Assembly (NCBI RefSeq): GCF_018882055.1
Contig: NZ_JACVPF010000001.1
Coordinates: 558,001 to 622,000, forward strand
Length of the DNA: 64,000 nucleotides
Direction of reading: 5' to 3'
Source: Polynucleobacter sp. es-MAR-4
GTDB taxonomy: Bacteria; Pseudomonadota; Gammaproteobacteria; Burkholderiales; Burkholderiaceae
Shown here: positions 53,231 through 62,503 of the stretch, piece after piece
How positions within the stretch are numbered: the stretch's first letter is position 1
Layout: every line of letters begins with the position of its first letter
Position numbers and translations under genes: made by a program
The notes under the pieces: generated by a model
The model's database searches: none
The model's input: the letters and a program-made list of their open reading frames with translations, nothing else
What the model was told of the DNA's origin: nothing

Positions 53231-54058
53231 ATGAGCCAATCACCACAAAGCATCATCGAACAAGCCTGGGAAAACCGCGCAAACCTGTCTCCTGAGGCCG
53301 TTTCTGGAGAAATTCGCAACGCCGTGAACGCCGTACTCGAAGGCCTCAATACCGGCAGCATTCGTGTGGCTGAACGCCGTAGCGTCGGCAAATGGGAAGT
53401 AAATCAGTGGGTAAAGAAGGCTGTTTTGCTCTCTTTCCGCCTGGAAGACAACAAACCCATGGGTGCTGGTGGCTATACCCAGTTCTACGACAAGGTGCCA
53501 AGCAAGTTTGAGCACTACACCGCAGAAGACTTCGCCAATGGCGGATTCCGCGTAGTTCCCCCTGCAATGGCTCGCCGTGGCTCATTTATTGGCAAAAATG
53601 CCGTTTTAATGCCCTCTTACGTCAATATTGGCGCTTATGTAGGTGAAGGCACCATGGTTGATACCTGGGCAACCGTAGGCTCATGCGCTCAAATCGGTAA
53701 AAACGTTCACCTTTCTGGTGGCGTTGGTATTGGCGGTGTTCTAGAGCCAATCCAAGCCGGCCCAGTGATTATTGAAGATAACTGCTTTATTGGCGCCCGC
53801 TCTGAGGTCGTTGAAGGCGTTGTTATTGAAGAAAACGCAGTTCTCTCTATGGGCGTATACATTGGTCAAAGTACCAAGATCTACGACCGCGAAACCGGTG
53901 AAATCCATTACGGTCGTGTACCAGCGGGTTCTGTTGTGGTTCCAGGCTCACTTCCTTCTGCCTGTGGCAAGTACAGCCTGTACGCAGCGATCATCGTGAA
54001 AAAGGTTGATGCTCAGACTAGAGCTAAGACTGCGATCAACGAACTCTTGCGCGATTAA
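53231..54058 (+). CDS. dapD: Tetrahydrodipicolinate N-succinyltransferase
   Basis: Adds succinyl-CoA to tetrahydrodipicolinate in lysine and diaminopimelate synthesis. The 275-residue protein has an N-terminal helical domain and a left-handed beta helix of hexapeptide repeats (about 110-230) with the typical [20 protein letters not shown] and [17 protein letters not shown] segments. dapE follows after 9 bp. Confidence 0.97.
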   Translation: MSQSPQSIIEQAWENRANLSPEAVSGEIRNAVNAVLEGLNTGSIRVAERRSVGKWEVNQWVKKAVLLSFRLEDNKPMGAGGYTQFYDKVPSKFEHYTAEDFANGGFRVVPPAMARRGSFIGKNAVLMPSYVNIGAYVGEGTMVDTWATVGSCAQIGKNVHLSGGVGIGGVLEPIQAGPVIIEDNCFIGARSEVVEGVVIEENAVLSMGVYIGQSTKIYDRETGEIHYGRVPAGSVVVPGSLPSACGKYSLYAAIIVKKVDAQTRAKTAINELLRD

Positions 54059-54067
54059 GCTAAATCT

Positions 54068-55219
54068 ATGAGCGCCACCCTTGAGCTAACTGAAGCCCTC
54101 ATCTCCTGCCGCTCGGTAACCCCAGCGGACGGGGGCTGTCAGGAGCTCATTGCTAAACGCCTTCAAGCTATAGGCTTTCATACTGAGAGCGTGGTTAGTG
54201 GCCCGGAGAGTTTTCAGGTTACTAATTTGTGGGCAATCAAAAAAGGTACGGCTGGGGATCAAGGCGAAGTCTTAATGTTTGCCGGCCATACCGACGTTGT
54301 ACCTACTGGCCCACTAGAAAAATGGACCAACGATCCATTTACCCCGACCATTCGAGATGGCATGCTCTATGGTCGTGGCGCTGCGGATATGAAAACCTCA
54401 CTGGCGGCATTTGTGGTTGCCACAGAAGAATTTGTCATCACCCACCCTAATCACAAAGGCTCTATCGCCTTCTTGATTACGAGTGATGAAGAGGGTCCCG
54501 CAAATGATGGCACGGTCATTATGTGTGAGCGCCTGCAGAAGCATGGCCAACGTTTAGATTACTGCGTGATTGGTGAGCCCACTTCTGTTGATCGGCTTGG
54601 CGACATGATTAAGAACGGTCGTCGTGGATCACTCTCAGGCAAACTTCGGGTCAAAGGAATTCAGGCGCACATTGCCTACCCTCACCTTGGTAAAAATCCG
54701 ATTCATATTTCAGCACCAGCGATTCAAGCACTTGTTGAAACTGAGTGGGACAAAGGTAATCAGTATTTCCAACCTACTAGCTTTCAGATCTCCAATATTC
54801 ATGCGGGCACTGGCGCGAACAATGTCATTCCAGGCGAGCTAGCAATTGATTTCAATTTCCGCTTCTCTACCGAGAGCAAGCCAGAAGAGTTGCGTAGTCG
54901 CCTAGAGGGCATCCTCAGTGCCGCAGGCCTAGATTTTGAGATTGACTGGGTCCTAGGCGGCAGTCCATTCATTACTGGCGATGGCGCTCTTGCTGGCGCT
55001 CTTCGTAAAGCCATTAAATCTGAAACCAAAATCGATACTGAGCTCTCCACAACTGGTGGCACAAGTGACGGTCGCTTCATTGCTAAGATCTGCAAAGAGG
55101 TGGTCGAGTTTGGTCCACTTAACGCAACAAGTCACAAAATTGATGAGTGCGTGATTGTGGATGATGTTGTGCCACTCAAAAATATCTTCCGCAAGACTCT
55201 CGAGCAACTTGTTGCTTAA
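54068..55219 (+). CDS. dapE: Succinyl-diaminopimelate desuccinylase
   Basis: Zinc peptidase-like enzyme (M20) that removes succinate to give LL-diaminopimelate. Metal ligands are visible: His in [12 protein letters not shown] (about 74), Asp in [12 protein letters not shown] (about 107), the EE pair in TSDEEGPA (about 142), and the C-terminal His in ATSHKIDE. 383 residues is typical. Same operon as dapD. Confidence 0.97.
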   Translation: MSATLELTEALISCRSVTPADGGCQELIAKRLQAIGFHTESVVSGPESFQVTNLWAIKKGTAGDQGEVLMFAGHTDVVPTGPLEKWTNDPFTPTIRDGMLYGRGAADMKTSLAAFVVATEEFVITHPNHKGSIAFLITSDEEGPANDGTVIMCERLQKHGQRLDYCVIGEPTSVDRLGDMIKNGRRGSLSGKLRVKGIQAHIAYPHLGKNPIHISAPAIQALVETEWDKGNQYFQPTSFQISNIHAGTGANNVIPGELAIDFNFRFSTESKPEELRSRLEGILSAAGLDFEIDWVLGGSPFITGDGALAGALRKAIKSETKIDTELSTTGGTSDGRFIAKICKEVVEFGPLNATSHKIDECVIVDDVVPLKNIFRKTLEQLVA

Positions 55220-55249
55220 GACTGCTTAGTTAATTACTTTCTATACATA

Positions 55250-56146
55250 ATGGCCCCTGCGCCCCAGCAATCTCTGACGCTTGATCAATGCATTGATCAA
55301 ATTGCACAACGACTAGAAGCAGCGGATTTGCATTATGGGCATGGTGCCATTGATGCCGGGAGCGAGGCACTGTGGATCGCCAGCAAACAACTGAATCTAA
55401 GTCCTGCAGATGCACTCGACCACCTAGAACAAGTCATGACTGCCGAGCAAATTACCAGGGCTTTTGCAGTTACCGAAACTCGCATCTCGACACGCAAGCC
55501 CTTGGCTTACATTTTGGGTGAAGCTTGGTTAATGGGCGTACCTTTTTACTCCAGCGAGCAAAGTATTGTTCCCCGCTCATGGATCGCTGAGCTCATTGTT
55601 GATGGCTCACTGGAGCCTTGGTTGCCCGCCGATGGCAAAGCCTTGGACCTATGTACCGGTAACGGCTCTTTAGCGATCTTGCTAGCCTTGGCTTGTCCTG
55701 ATATTCATGTCAGCGCTTGTGACATTAGTCTGCCTGCATTAGCAGTTGCCTCTCGAAATCTTGATCGTCATAGCCTCACTTCTCAAGTAGAACTTTTTGA
55801 AGGCGATCTATGGGATGCGCTTCCAGAACCCCATGAAGACAATCTCTTTGATCTCATCATCTGCAACCCGCCTTACGTCAATGCCAATTCCATGAACGCT
55901 CTTCCTGCTGAATATCACGCAGAACCTGCCTTGGCATTAGCAGGTGGTGATGACGGTATGGACCTCATCCGTAAAATTATTGCTGGTGCCTCTGACTACC
56001 TATCTGAACGTGGTGCCATTTTGATTGAGATTGGCAATGAGTATGAGCACTTTAAAAGAGCGTTTCCGCAGATCCCCGTCATTTGGATGGAAGTATCCGC
56101 AGGCGACGAGCAAGTCCTACTCATTCAGGCAGAAGACTTACGCTAA
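55250..56146 (+). CDS. prmB: Ribosomal protein uL3 N5-glutamine methyltransferase
   Basis: Methylates a glutamine on ribosomal protein L3. A helical N-terminal domain precedes a Rossmann methyltransferase with LDLCTGNGSLAILLA (motif I, about 127-141) and NPPYVNANSM (catalytic NPPY, about 205-208). The sequence after NPPY and the partner-free context favour PrmB over PrmC. It begins 30 bp after dapE and converges with radA. Confidence 0.92.
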   Translation: MAPAPQQSLTLDQCIDQIAQRLEAADLHYGHGAIDAGSEALWIASKQLNLSPADALDHLEQVMTAEQITRAFAVTETRISTRKPLAYILGEAWLMGVPFYSSEQSIVPRSWIAELIVDGSLEPWLPADGKALDLCTGNGSLAILLALACPDIHVSACDISLPALAVASRNLDRHSLTSQVELFEGDLWDALPEPHEDNLFDLIICNPPYVNANSMNALPAEYHAEPALALAGGDDGMDLIRKIIAGASDYLSERGAILIEIGNEYEHFKRAFPQIPVIWMEVSAGDEQVLLIQAEDLR

Positions 56147-56159
56147 GTTCATTGTTGAC

Positions 56160-57524
56160 TTAGCTTAACTCTGCTGCTGCAGAGATCGCTTGATCAATTC
56201 GCTCTACCGGGATCACCCTTAATCCCGGAATCTTTGTCTTGGGCATATTGGCCTTCGGAATAATTGCTACCGTGAAGCCCAGCTTTGCAGCTTCTTTCAG
56301 GCGCTCCTGACCACGTGGGCAGGGACGAATCTCTCCAGCCAAACCAACCTCACCAAAGACAATCAACTCTTTAGGTAACGCCTTATTCCGAATCGATGAT
56401 TGAATTGCCAACAACACTGCTAAGTCAGCCGCTGGCTCAGAGATCTTCACACCACCCACTGCGTTTAAGAAGACGTCTTGATCAAAACAGGCAACACCCG
56501 CATGACGATGTAGTACCGCCAAGAGCATGGCTAAACGAGCCTGCTCCAAACCAACAGCCAAGCGGCGAGGGTTGGGAATGTGCGCAGTATCTACGAGCGC
56601 CTGAATCTCTACCAAGAGTGGGCGACTGCCCTCTTGCGTAACCAATACGCAGGCGCCAGGCACCATCTCTGCATGCTGAGACAGAAAAATTGCTGAAGGA
56701 TTAGCCACTCCGCGCAGACCTTTTTCAGTCATAGCAAATACACCGAGCTCATTGACTGCGCCGAAGCGGTTTTTAATCGAGCGCACCAATCTAAATGAAG
56801 AATGGGTATCGCCCTCAAAGTAAAGTACCGTATCGACAATGTGCTCAAGTACACGTGGGCCGGCCAAATGACCATCTTTCGTGACGTGTCCCACCATGAG
56901 GACACAGATGCCACTAGATTTAGCAGCTCTGGTGAGTTGTGCCGCACACTCGCGGACTTGCGCAACAGACCCTGGAGCTGAGCTCAACACTTCTGAATAC
57001 AAGGTCTGAATAGAGTCGACCACCAATACCTGTGGCTTGACCGTATCCATGATGGATAACAACTTTTCTAACTGAATCTCAGCCAACACCTCTAATTGAG
57101 GAGCATCCAATGCGATACGTTTTGCTCGCAGTGCAATTTGAGCGGCAGATTCTTCACCACTACTGTAGAGGACGTTCATGCCTGCGGCACTCATTTCAGC
57201 GAGCGCTTGTAGCAATAAGGTGGATTTACCAATGCCTGGGTCACCACCCAAGAGCACTACACCTCCAGGAACTAGTCCGCCGCCCAGTACGCGATCAAAC
57301 TCTTCTACGCCAGTACTAAAACGCGGAAGGTCTTCAGCAGAAATGGCAGAGAGTTTTTGACGTGGTAGCGACTGCGCTAGACCTTGAAAACGTGTATTTG
57401 AACTCACCTCAGGTAAGCCCTCTTCCAGCGTGTTCCACGCCTGACATGAAGGGCACTGTCCTTGCCACTTAGCAGAAGTCCCACCGCATGACTGACAGAT
57501 ATAGATTGTTTTAATCTTGGCCAA
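56160..57524 (-). CDS. radA: DNA repair protein RadA
   Basis: A RecA-like helicase that extends D-loops in recombination and repair. A C4 zinc finger (CQSCGG and CPSCQAW, about 10-30), Walker A GGDPGIGKSTLL (about 93-104), the RadA-specific KNRFG (about 250) and a C-terminal Lon-protease-like domain are present. 454 residues is standard. The start is TTG with AGG a few bases upstream. Confidence 0.96.
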   Translation of the reverse strand: MAKIKTIYICQSCGGTSAKWQGQCPSCQAWNTLEEGLPEVSSNTRFQGLAQSLPRQKLSAISAEDLPRFSTGVEEFDRVLGGGLVPGGVVLLGGDPGIGKSTLLLQALAEMSAAGMNVLYSSGEESAAQIALRAKRIALDAPQLEVLAEIQLEKLLSIMDTVKPQVLVVDSIQTLYSEVLSSAPGSVAQVRECAAQLTRAAKSSGICVLMVGHVTKDGHLAGPRVLEHIVDTVLYFEGDTHSSFRLVRSIKNRFGAVNELGVFAMTEKGLRGVANPSAIFLSQHAEMVPGACVLVTQEGSRPLLVEIQALVDTAHIPNPRRLAVGLEQARLAMLLAVLHRHAGVACFDQDVFLNAVGGVKISEPAADLAVLLAIQSSIRNKALPKELIVFGEVGLAGEIRPCPRGQERLKEAAKLGFTVAIIPKANMPKTKIPGLRVIPVERIDQAISAAAELS

Positions 57525-57565
57525 AGTATTACCTAGTAATTAGTTAGTGCAGCAGTAAAAATCAG

Positions 57566-58075
57566 TTAATCGAGCTGTGTGCCCGCTTTATTCTCTTGAG
57601 CACGCTTAGGCGCATCTTTACGACGTTGCTCTACATCTGCTGCACGAGCTGCTGCTGCTTTTTGCTTCTCTTCAAATTCTTTCTGATTGGCTGAGCGCTC
57701 AGCCGCTTTTTCAGCAGAGGCACGTTCGGCGATCTTAGCGGCATCACGTTGATCTTTAATGCTAGCGCGCAACTTACGCTGCACTTCATGCAACTCCACC
57801 TCTTGCGCACGAATCGGATCAATCTCTTTACGGTACTCAGCACGGGAGTCTTTTAAGCAACTATTAACCCAATACTTTTGATAGCACTCCGAGTTTGATT
57901 TATCCCAACGGTATTTAGCCCAATCTCGCTGCAACTCTAATTCACGCTCAATCTTGTCGAGTTGCTCTAACTGAGCCTCTTCAGCAGGAGTGGCGAGCAC
58001 TAAGTTGCTGAAGGAGCAAACGAGCAGAAAAGCGCCTAATGAAACTAAGGAGCGCAAAGAACTTGGCTTTCTCAA
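57566..58075 (-). CDS. Exported coiled-coil protein of unknown function
   Basis: A 169-residue protein with a signal peptide (basic start, hydrophobic core about 10-27, likely cleavage after VLA) followed by an almost continuous charged helix rich in Arg, Lys, Glu and Ala. Two Cys (about 64 and 73, [11 protein letters not shown]) could form a disulphide. It starts with TTG overlapping the kup stop (TTGA). I recognise the type from related genomes as a conserved exported hypothetical but know no function. Confidence 0.8.
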   Translation of the reverse strand: MRKPSSLRSLVSLGAFLLVCSFSNLVLATPAEEAQLEQLDKIERELELQRDWAKYRWDKSNSECYQKYWVNSCLKDSRAEYRKEIDPIRAQEVELHEVQRKLRASIKDQRDAAKIAERASAEKAAERSANQKEFEEKQKAAAARAADVEQRRKDAPKRAQENKAGTQLD

Positions 58076-60012
58076 ATCTCGACCTTTGCGCCAAGCTCAA
58101 CTAAACGATTGGCAGGAATCTTGAAGAAGTCAGATTGGCGACCAGCGTTTTGATACATCCAACAGAACAGACGTTCACGCCACATTGCCATACCTGGAAT
58201 TGCTGATGGAACGATCGTGTCTCGCGATAAAAAGAATGAGGTATTCATCAAATCGAATTTCATGCCGAAGGTCTTCTCAATCAAATCAATGATGGAGCCC
58301 ATATCTGGAGTTTCTTTAAAGCCGTAGATAGCGCGTACTACGTGGATGTTGCCACCGAGATCTTTCATGGTGATGCGCTCTTCGTCGCTAACATAAGGCA
58401 CATCCCAAATGCTGACCTTTAGGAAGAAAACACGCTCATGCAAAACGTGGTTATGTTTGAGGTTATGCAAGAAAGAAACTGGCAAGTAATCAACGTGCGC
58501 AGTAAGGAACACTGCAGTGCCCTCTACACGATGTGGCGGATGTTTGAGTAAGGACTCAATAAAGCTAGCCAGTTGAATACCTTCTTCCATGGCGCGCTTA
58601 CGTAAAATCTGACGACCTCTGAACCAAGTGATGAGACAAGTAAAGCAAAGTAAGCCAAGCGCTAATGGGTACCAACCACCATCCTTAATCTTAATTAAGT
58701 TAGCAGTCCAGAAAGCAAGATCCACAATGAAGAATGCGATCGTCACAATGCTGACGAGAATAATGTTCATCTTCCACTCACGGAACATCACTACAGCCAG
58801 CAAGATAGTCGTGATCAGCATCGTTGACGTCACCGAGATACCATAAGCGGCCGCCAAATTCATGGAACCCTTGAACGAAACTACGGTCGCTACGACCATA
58901 AAGAGCAGAGCCCAGTTCACAATCGGAATATAAATCTGCCCCTGCTCAGAATCAGATGTGTGCAGGATATTCATGCGAGGCATAAAGCCCAACAAGATTG
59001 CCTGACTAACCAAAGAGTAGGCGCCAGAGATAACTGCCTGCGAAGCAATCACAGTGGCTGCAGTAGCTAAACCCACTGTTGGCCACAAAGCCCAATCGGG
59101 TACCATTAAATAGAACGGATTTTTAATCGCTTCTGGGTTAGACAGAACTAAAGCGCCTTGACCTAAATAATTAATCAACAAGCTAGGCAGCACTACGATC
59201 AACCAGGCATAACGCACCGGGGTTCGTCCGAAGTGACCCATATCTAAGTACAAAGCCTCAACACCCGTAACCACCAATACCACCGCACCCGCCACGATAT
59301 AAGCGGTTGTTGGATGACTGATGATGAAGCTCACGGCATACCAAGGATTAAATGCTGCAATGATTTGTGGCGCATCGCCAATATTAATTATCCCTAAGGC
59401 GGCTAGCGTTAAAAACCACACCAACGTCACAGGTCCAAATAATTTACCTACAGCAGCCGTACCGTATTTCTGAATCAGAAACAAGGCAACCAAAATGATC
59501 AATGAGATCGGAATAATAAATTTATGCAAAGCGGGTGCCGCAATCTCAATACCCTCTACCGCAGATAAAACAGAGATTGCTGGCGTAATCACAGACTCAC
59601 CAAGCAACATGCACGCACCGAACATGCCGATGATCATGAAGAAAAAGTAACTCTTTGATTTGCTATCGAAGGAGCGAAGAGCTAGCGCCATTAATGAGAG
59701 AACGCCGCCCTCACCTTTATTGTCTGCCCGCATAACGAACAGCACATACTTCACGGTCACCACCAAAATCAGAGCCCAGATCATCATCGAGATCACACCA
59801 AACAGCGCCTCTGGTGTAAATGCAATGCCGTGCTCCGGATCAAAACACTCCTTGAGAGCGTAGAGTGGACTGGTACCAATGTCTCCAAAGACCACCCCGA
59901 TTGCCGCAAGCATCATTACGCCGAGGCTCTTTTTATGCTCGCCCCCTGTTCCATGAACCTCAACTGGGTTCAAAAGTGTGGAGCTGGAAAATTCTGGATT
60001 GCTAATCGACAT
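58072..60012 (-). CDS. kup: Potassium uptake protein Kup
   Basis: A proton-coupled K+ importer of the KUP/HAK/KT family in the inner membrane. The N-terminal [17 protein letters not shown] is the family signature; 12 membrane helices (about 25-460) and a cytoplasmic C-terminal domain follow. 646 residues is typical. It is the first gene of a leftward unit with the exported coiled-coil gene. Confidence 0.96.
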   Translation of the reverse strand: MSISNPEFSSSTLLNPVEVHGTGGEHKKSLGVMMLAAIGVVFGDIGTSPLYALKECFDPEHGIAFTPEALFGVISMMIWALILVVTVKYVLFVMRADNKGEGGVLSLMALALRSFDSKSKSYFFFMIIGMFGACMLLGESVITPAISVLSAVEGIEIAAPALHKFIIPISLIILVALFLIQKYGTAAVGKLFGPVTLVWFLTLAALGIINIGDAPQIIAAFNPWYAVSFIISHPTTAYIVAGAVVLVVTGVEALYLDMGHFGRTPVRYAWLIVVLPSLLINYLGQGALVLSNPEAIKNPFYLMVPDWALWPTVGLATAATVIASQAVISGAYSLVSQAILLGFMPRMNILHTSDSEQGQIYIPIVNWALLFMVVATVVSFKGSMNLAAAYGISVTSTMLITTILLAVVMFREWKMNIILVSIVTIAFFIVDLAFWTANLIKIKDGGWYPLALGLLCFTCLITWFRGRQILRKRAMEEGIQLASFIESLLKHPPHRVEGTAVFLTAHVDYLPVSFLHNLKHNHVLHERVFFLKVSIWDVPYVSDEERITMKDLGGNIHVVRAIYGFKETPDMGSIIDLIEKTFGMKFDLMNTSFFLSRDTIVPSAIPGMAMWRERLFCWMYQNAGRQSDFFKIPANRLVELGAKVEI

Positions 60013-60126
60013 CTCAAAACCTTAAGGTGATGTTGCACGGCAATATGTTACTCCTTATGCAGACTGACTCAGGGGTGATGTTTAGCCCTAAAAGCCGCTT
60101 ATTTGAGCTCTATTTAAAGGTATTGC

Positions 60127-60156
60127 TCGACAGAGACCCTTAAAAAATGGTAGAAT
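60127..60156 (+). promoter_or_regulatory. Promoter of the initiator tRNA gene
   Basis: TCGACA (60127-60132) and TAGAAT (60151-60156) with an 18-bp spacer, 12 bp before the mature 5' end of the tRNA. Confidence 0.6.
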
Positions 60157-60168
60157 TTCAGCTTCAGA

Positions 60169-60245
<77 letters not shown>

Positions 60246-60254
60246 AACAAGTAG

Positions 60255-60289
60255 AAGGCTTCTAGGTCATATGACTCAGAAGCCTTTTT
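60255..60289 (+). terminator. Terminator after tRNA-fMet
   Basis: A 9-bp stem (60255-60263/60278-60286), with a further inner palindrome GTCATATGAC, followed by TTTTT. It ends the tRNA transcript. Confidence 0.85.
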
Positions 60290-60429
60290 GCTTTTCCGGG
60301 CACCCAATGTCTAGGCATAACGCCCCAAAGTAGGGAAAAGGTCTATTCGGATACTCTCAGTCGTCTACTATCCTAAATAGAGGCATGAATTCTCAATGCC
60401 CATGAATTGTCTATTTTGGAGAACAAGTA

Positions 60430-61398
60430 ATGACATTAGTTAGTAAATTAGTCGCAATAGCCTGCGGCTCACTCATTAGCTTTGGCGCAATAGCCCAAAA
60501 CTACCCTAACAAACCGATCAAGATCATTGTTCCATTTGCCCCGGGCGGCAGTACCGACATCATTGCGCGCAGCATGGCTGATCCTTTAAGCAAGCAATTA
60601 GGCCAATCTGTCATTGTGGAAAACAAGGCTGGTGGTGGCGGCTCTGTTGGCGCCCTAGAAGTTGTGCGCGCACCAAAAGATGGCTACACCTTAGGAATTG
60701 CAACCATTTCTACTACGGCATCCAATCCAGCAATTAATGGCAAGATTGGCTATGACCCACTGAAAGACTTCACAGCAATTACGAATATTGCTGCGACACC
60801 GAATGTGATTGTGGTGAACCCATCCTTTCCAGCCAGAGACTACAAAACGTTTATTGAGGTTATCAAAAAGAATCCCGGCAAATACTCGTATGCAAGCTCT
60901 GGCACTGGCGGCATTGGTCATATGCAAACAGAACTCTTCAAGAGTTTGACTGGGACCTATATTGTTCACATCCCATACCGTGGTGCAGGCCCTGGCCTTA
61001 TCGATGTTGTAGCTGGCCAAGTACCCATCATGTTTGACAACTTACCTTCCGCCCCTCCCTTCATTAAAGATGGTCGCCTGATTCCGATTGTGATCGCAGC
61101 ACCTAAACGCCTTGCGATTTTGCCAAACGTACCTACATTTACTGAAGTGGGTTTAGCGCCTGCAAACAGAATGGCCTACTACGGTCTATTAGGACCTGCA
61201 GGCTTGCCTAAAGATGTTGTAGACAAGATTTATGCCGCGGCTCAAAAAGCAGTCCTTGACCCTACAGTACGAAAACGTATTGAAGATACCGGCTCCATCA
61301 TTAACGTAAATGGTCCTGAGGCCTTCTCGAAAGAAATGGCTGCAGAGCTGGCAACTTATAAAGACGTTGTTGCCAAGCAAAAATTAGAATTAGAGTAA
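60430..61398 (+). CDS. Bug-family (TctC-type) periplasmic solute-binding protein
   Basis: A 322-residue secreted binding protein. A signal peptide with cleavage after AIA (about 22) is followed by the family opening YPNKPIKIIVPFAPGGSTDIIAR. Bug proteins are greatly expanded in Burkholderiales and usually bind carboxylates. No tripartite carboxylate transporter membrane genes are near, so this is an orphan. It has GGAG upstream and a strong terminator downstream. Confidence 0.92.
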   Translation: MTLVSKLVAIACGSLISFGAIAQNYPNKPIKIIVPFAPGGSTDIIARSMADPLSKQLGQSVIVENKAGGGGSVGALEVVRAPKDGYTLGIATISTTASNPAINGKIGYDPLKDFTAITNIAATPNVIVVNPSFPARDYKTFIEVIKKNPGKYSYASSGTGGIGHMQTELFKSLTGTYIVHIPYRGAGPGLIDVVAGQVPIMFDNLPSAPPFIKDGRLIPIVIAAPKRLAILPNVPTFTEVGLAPANRMAYYGLLGPAGLPKDVVDKIYAAAQKAVLDPTVRKRIEDTGSIINVNGPEAFSKEMAAELATYKDVVAKQKLELE

Positions 61399-61421
61399 TT
61401 CCTCAGTAGCGCAATGAAAAA

Positions 61422-61443
61422 ACCGCCCTCGGGCGGTCTTTTT
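61422..61443. terminator. Bidirectional terminator between the Bug gene and the His/Met-rich pair
   Basis: ACCGCCC (61422-61428) pairs with GGGCGGT (61431-61437), with TTTTT after it on the plus strand and six As before it, so it can serve both converging genes. Confidence 0.88.
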
Positions 61444-61463
61444 ACATTCATGCACACCAACCA

Positions 61464-62105
61464 TTAATGCGAATGACCTTGCGAACTCATTGGCATTTTA
61501 TTGGGACTAACATTTTTCATGCTTTCACCATTCATCATCTGCTGATGCGCCCCCTTCATTTGCTCATGCATCTCTGGATGACAGAACTCATGGTCAGCGC
61601 TACTGCCAGCAGCACCCATTTGATGGGCGCCACCGCCTTTGTAACCAAGTAAGGAAGGATCAAGCATGCCGGCAATCATGGCGATGTGCCCAAAGACTAA
61701 GAACAAAGCTACGCAGATAGCATGAATCTTGAGCTTACCCATTTGATCTAGGGCTTTATTTACAAAACCAAACTCTTGCAAGGCTATCCAGATCAAAGGC
61801 AAGCCCCCAATCAGATAACTACCAACCGCTATCACATCAATTGCAGTACGCCATTCATGATTTTTAGTAATCGGCAGCACAGCAGTAGTCATTAAATAGG
61901 CGATCACACCAATAAAATACAGGCCTACTGTCGTGCCCGCAAATCGATTCAGGTGATAAACAAAGCCATCAAACTTCCTAGTAAATAGGATATACAGCTC
62001 AGTGATTGCCAAAGTTTCAGCAAGCACAATTGGTATTGCCATAAAGATTAAGAGGTTCCAAGGCTGATTGTCAGCCAATAGCTCCATGTAGTGAGTCATG
62101 TTCAT
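61464..62105 (-). CDS. Multi-span membrane protein with His/Met-rich tail (DUF6803-like)
   Basis: A 213-residue protein with about five hydrophobic helices (about 17-165) and a soluble tail (about 175-213) very rich in His and Met, ending GHSH. I recall the membrane part as DUF6803-like, without known function. The tail is like those of copper- or other metal-handling proteins. The next gene upstream encodes a small exported His/Cys protein; the pair may act in metal tolerance or supply, but this is inference. Confidence 0.8.
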   Translation of the reverse strand: MNMTHYMELLADNQPWNLLIFMAIPIVLAETLAITELYILFTRKFDGFVYHLNRFAGTTVGLYFIGVIAYLMTTAVLPITKNHEWRTAIDVIAVGSYLIGGLPLIWIALQEFGFVNKALDQMGKLKIHAICVALFLVFGHIAMIAGMLDPSLLGYKGGGAHQMGAAGSSADHEFCHPEMHEQMKGAHQQMMNGESMKNVSPNKMPMSSQGHSH

Positions 62106-62163
62106 AAGTCTTCTCCAAAACGGAAATTATCAAAAGGCATCTAAATGCCACAATCAAAAGTGA

Positions 62164-62499
62164 CTAAAGATAATTTTTGGGAGGCTTGTAAATAGACTCA
62201 GCAATACTAGATTTTGGTCTTGAAATATCGCTGCGCACATATACATCGGCCTGCTTGACTGAAAAAAACTCGGGTGAAGCAGTAAGAATCGCAACGACTG
62301 CACAGCAGTAATGGGTAGGACTAATGTTGGTACTGGACATACCTTCTTCAGAGTGGCCAACTGATGCCATCTCTTGGCAATGATCATGCCCGGAAACTAT
62401 TACCGCAGTGCTTTCTGCATTTAAATCAACAGGCATCATCGCAGCATTGATTTGGCTGACAAAGAGGCTGATAAATAAAAATGTGATGAACTTCTTCAT
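62164..62499 (-). CDS. Small exported His/Cys protein (DUF2946-like)
   Basis: A 111-residue protein with a signal peptide (MKKFITFLFISLFVSQINA, cleavage about 19). The mature part has HDHCQEM, a further His, then HYCCAV and a C-terminal YKPPK. This pattern resembles DUF2946 proteins, which often sit with copper genes. It lies 58 bp before the membrane protein gene on the same strand, and directly follows comEC. Confidence 0.75.
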   Translation of the reverse strand: MKKFITFLFISLFVSQINAAMMPVDLNAESTAVIVSGHDHCQEMASVGHSEEGMSSTNISPTHYCCAVVAILTASPEFFSVKQADVYVRSDISRPKSSIAESIYKPPKNYL

Positions 62500-62503
62500 A
62501 GAC

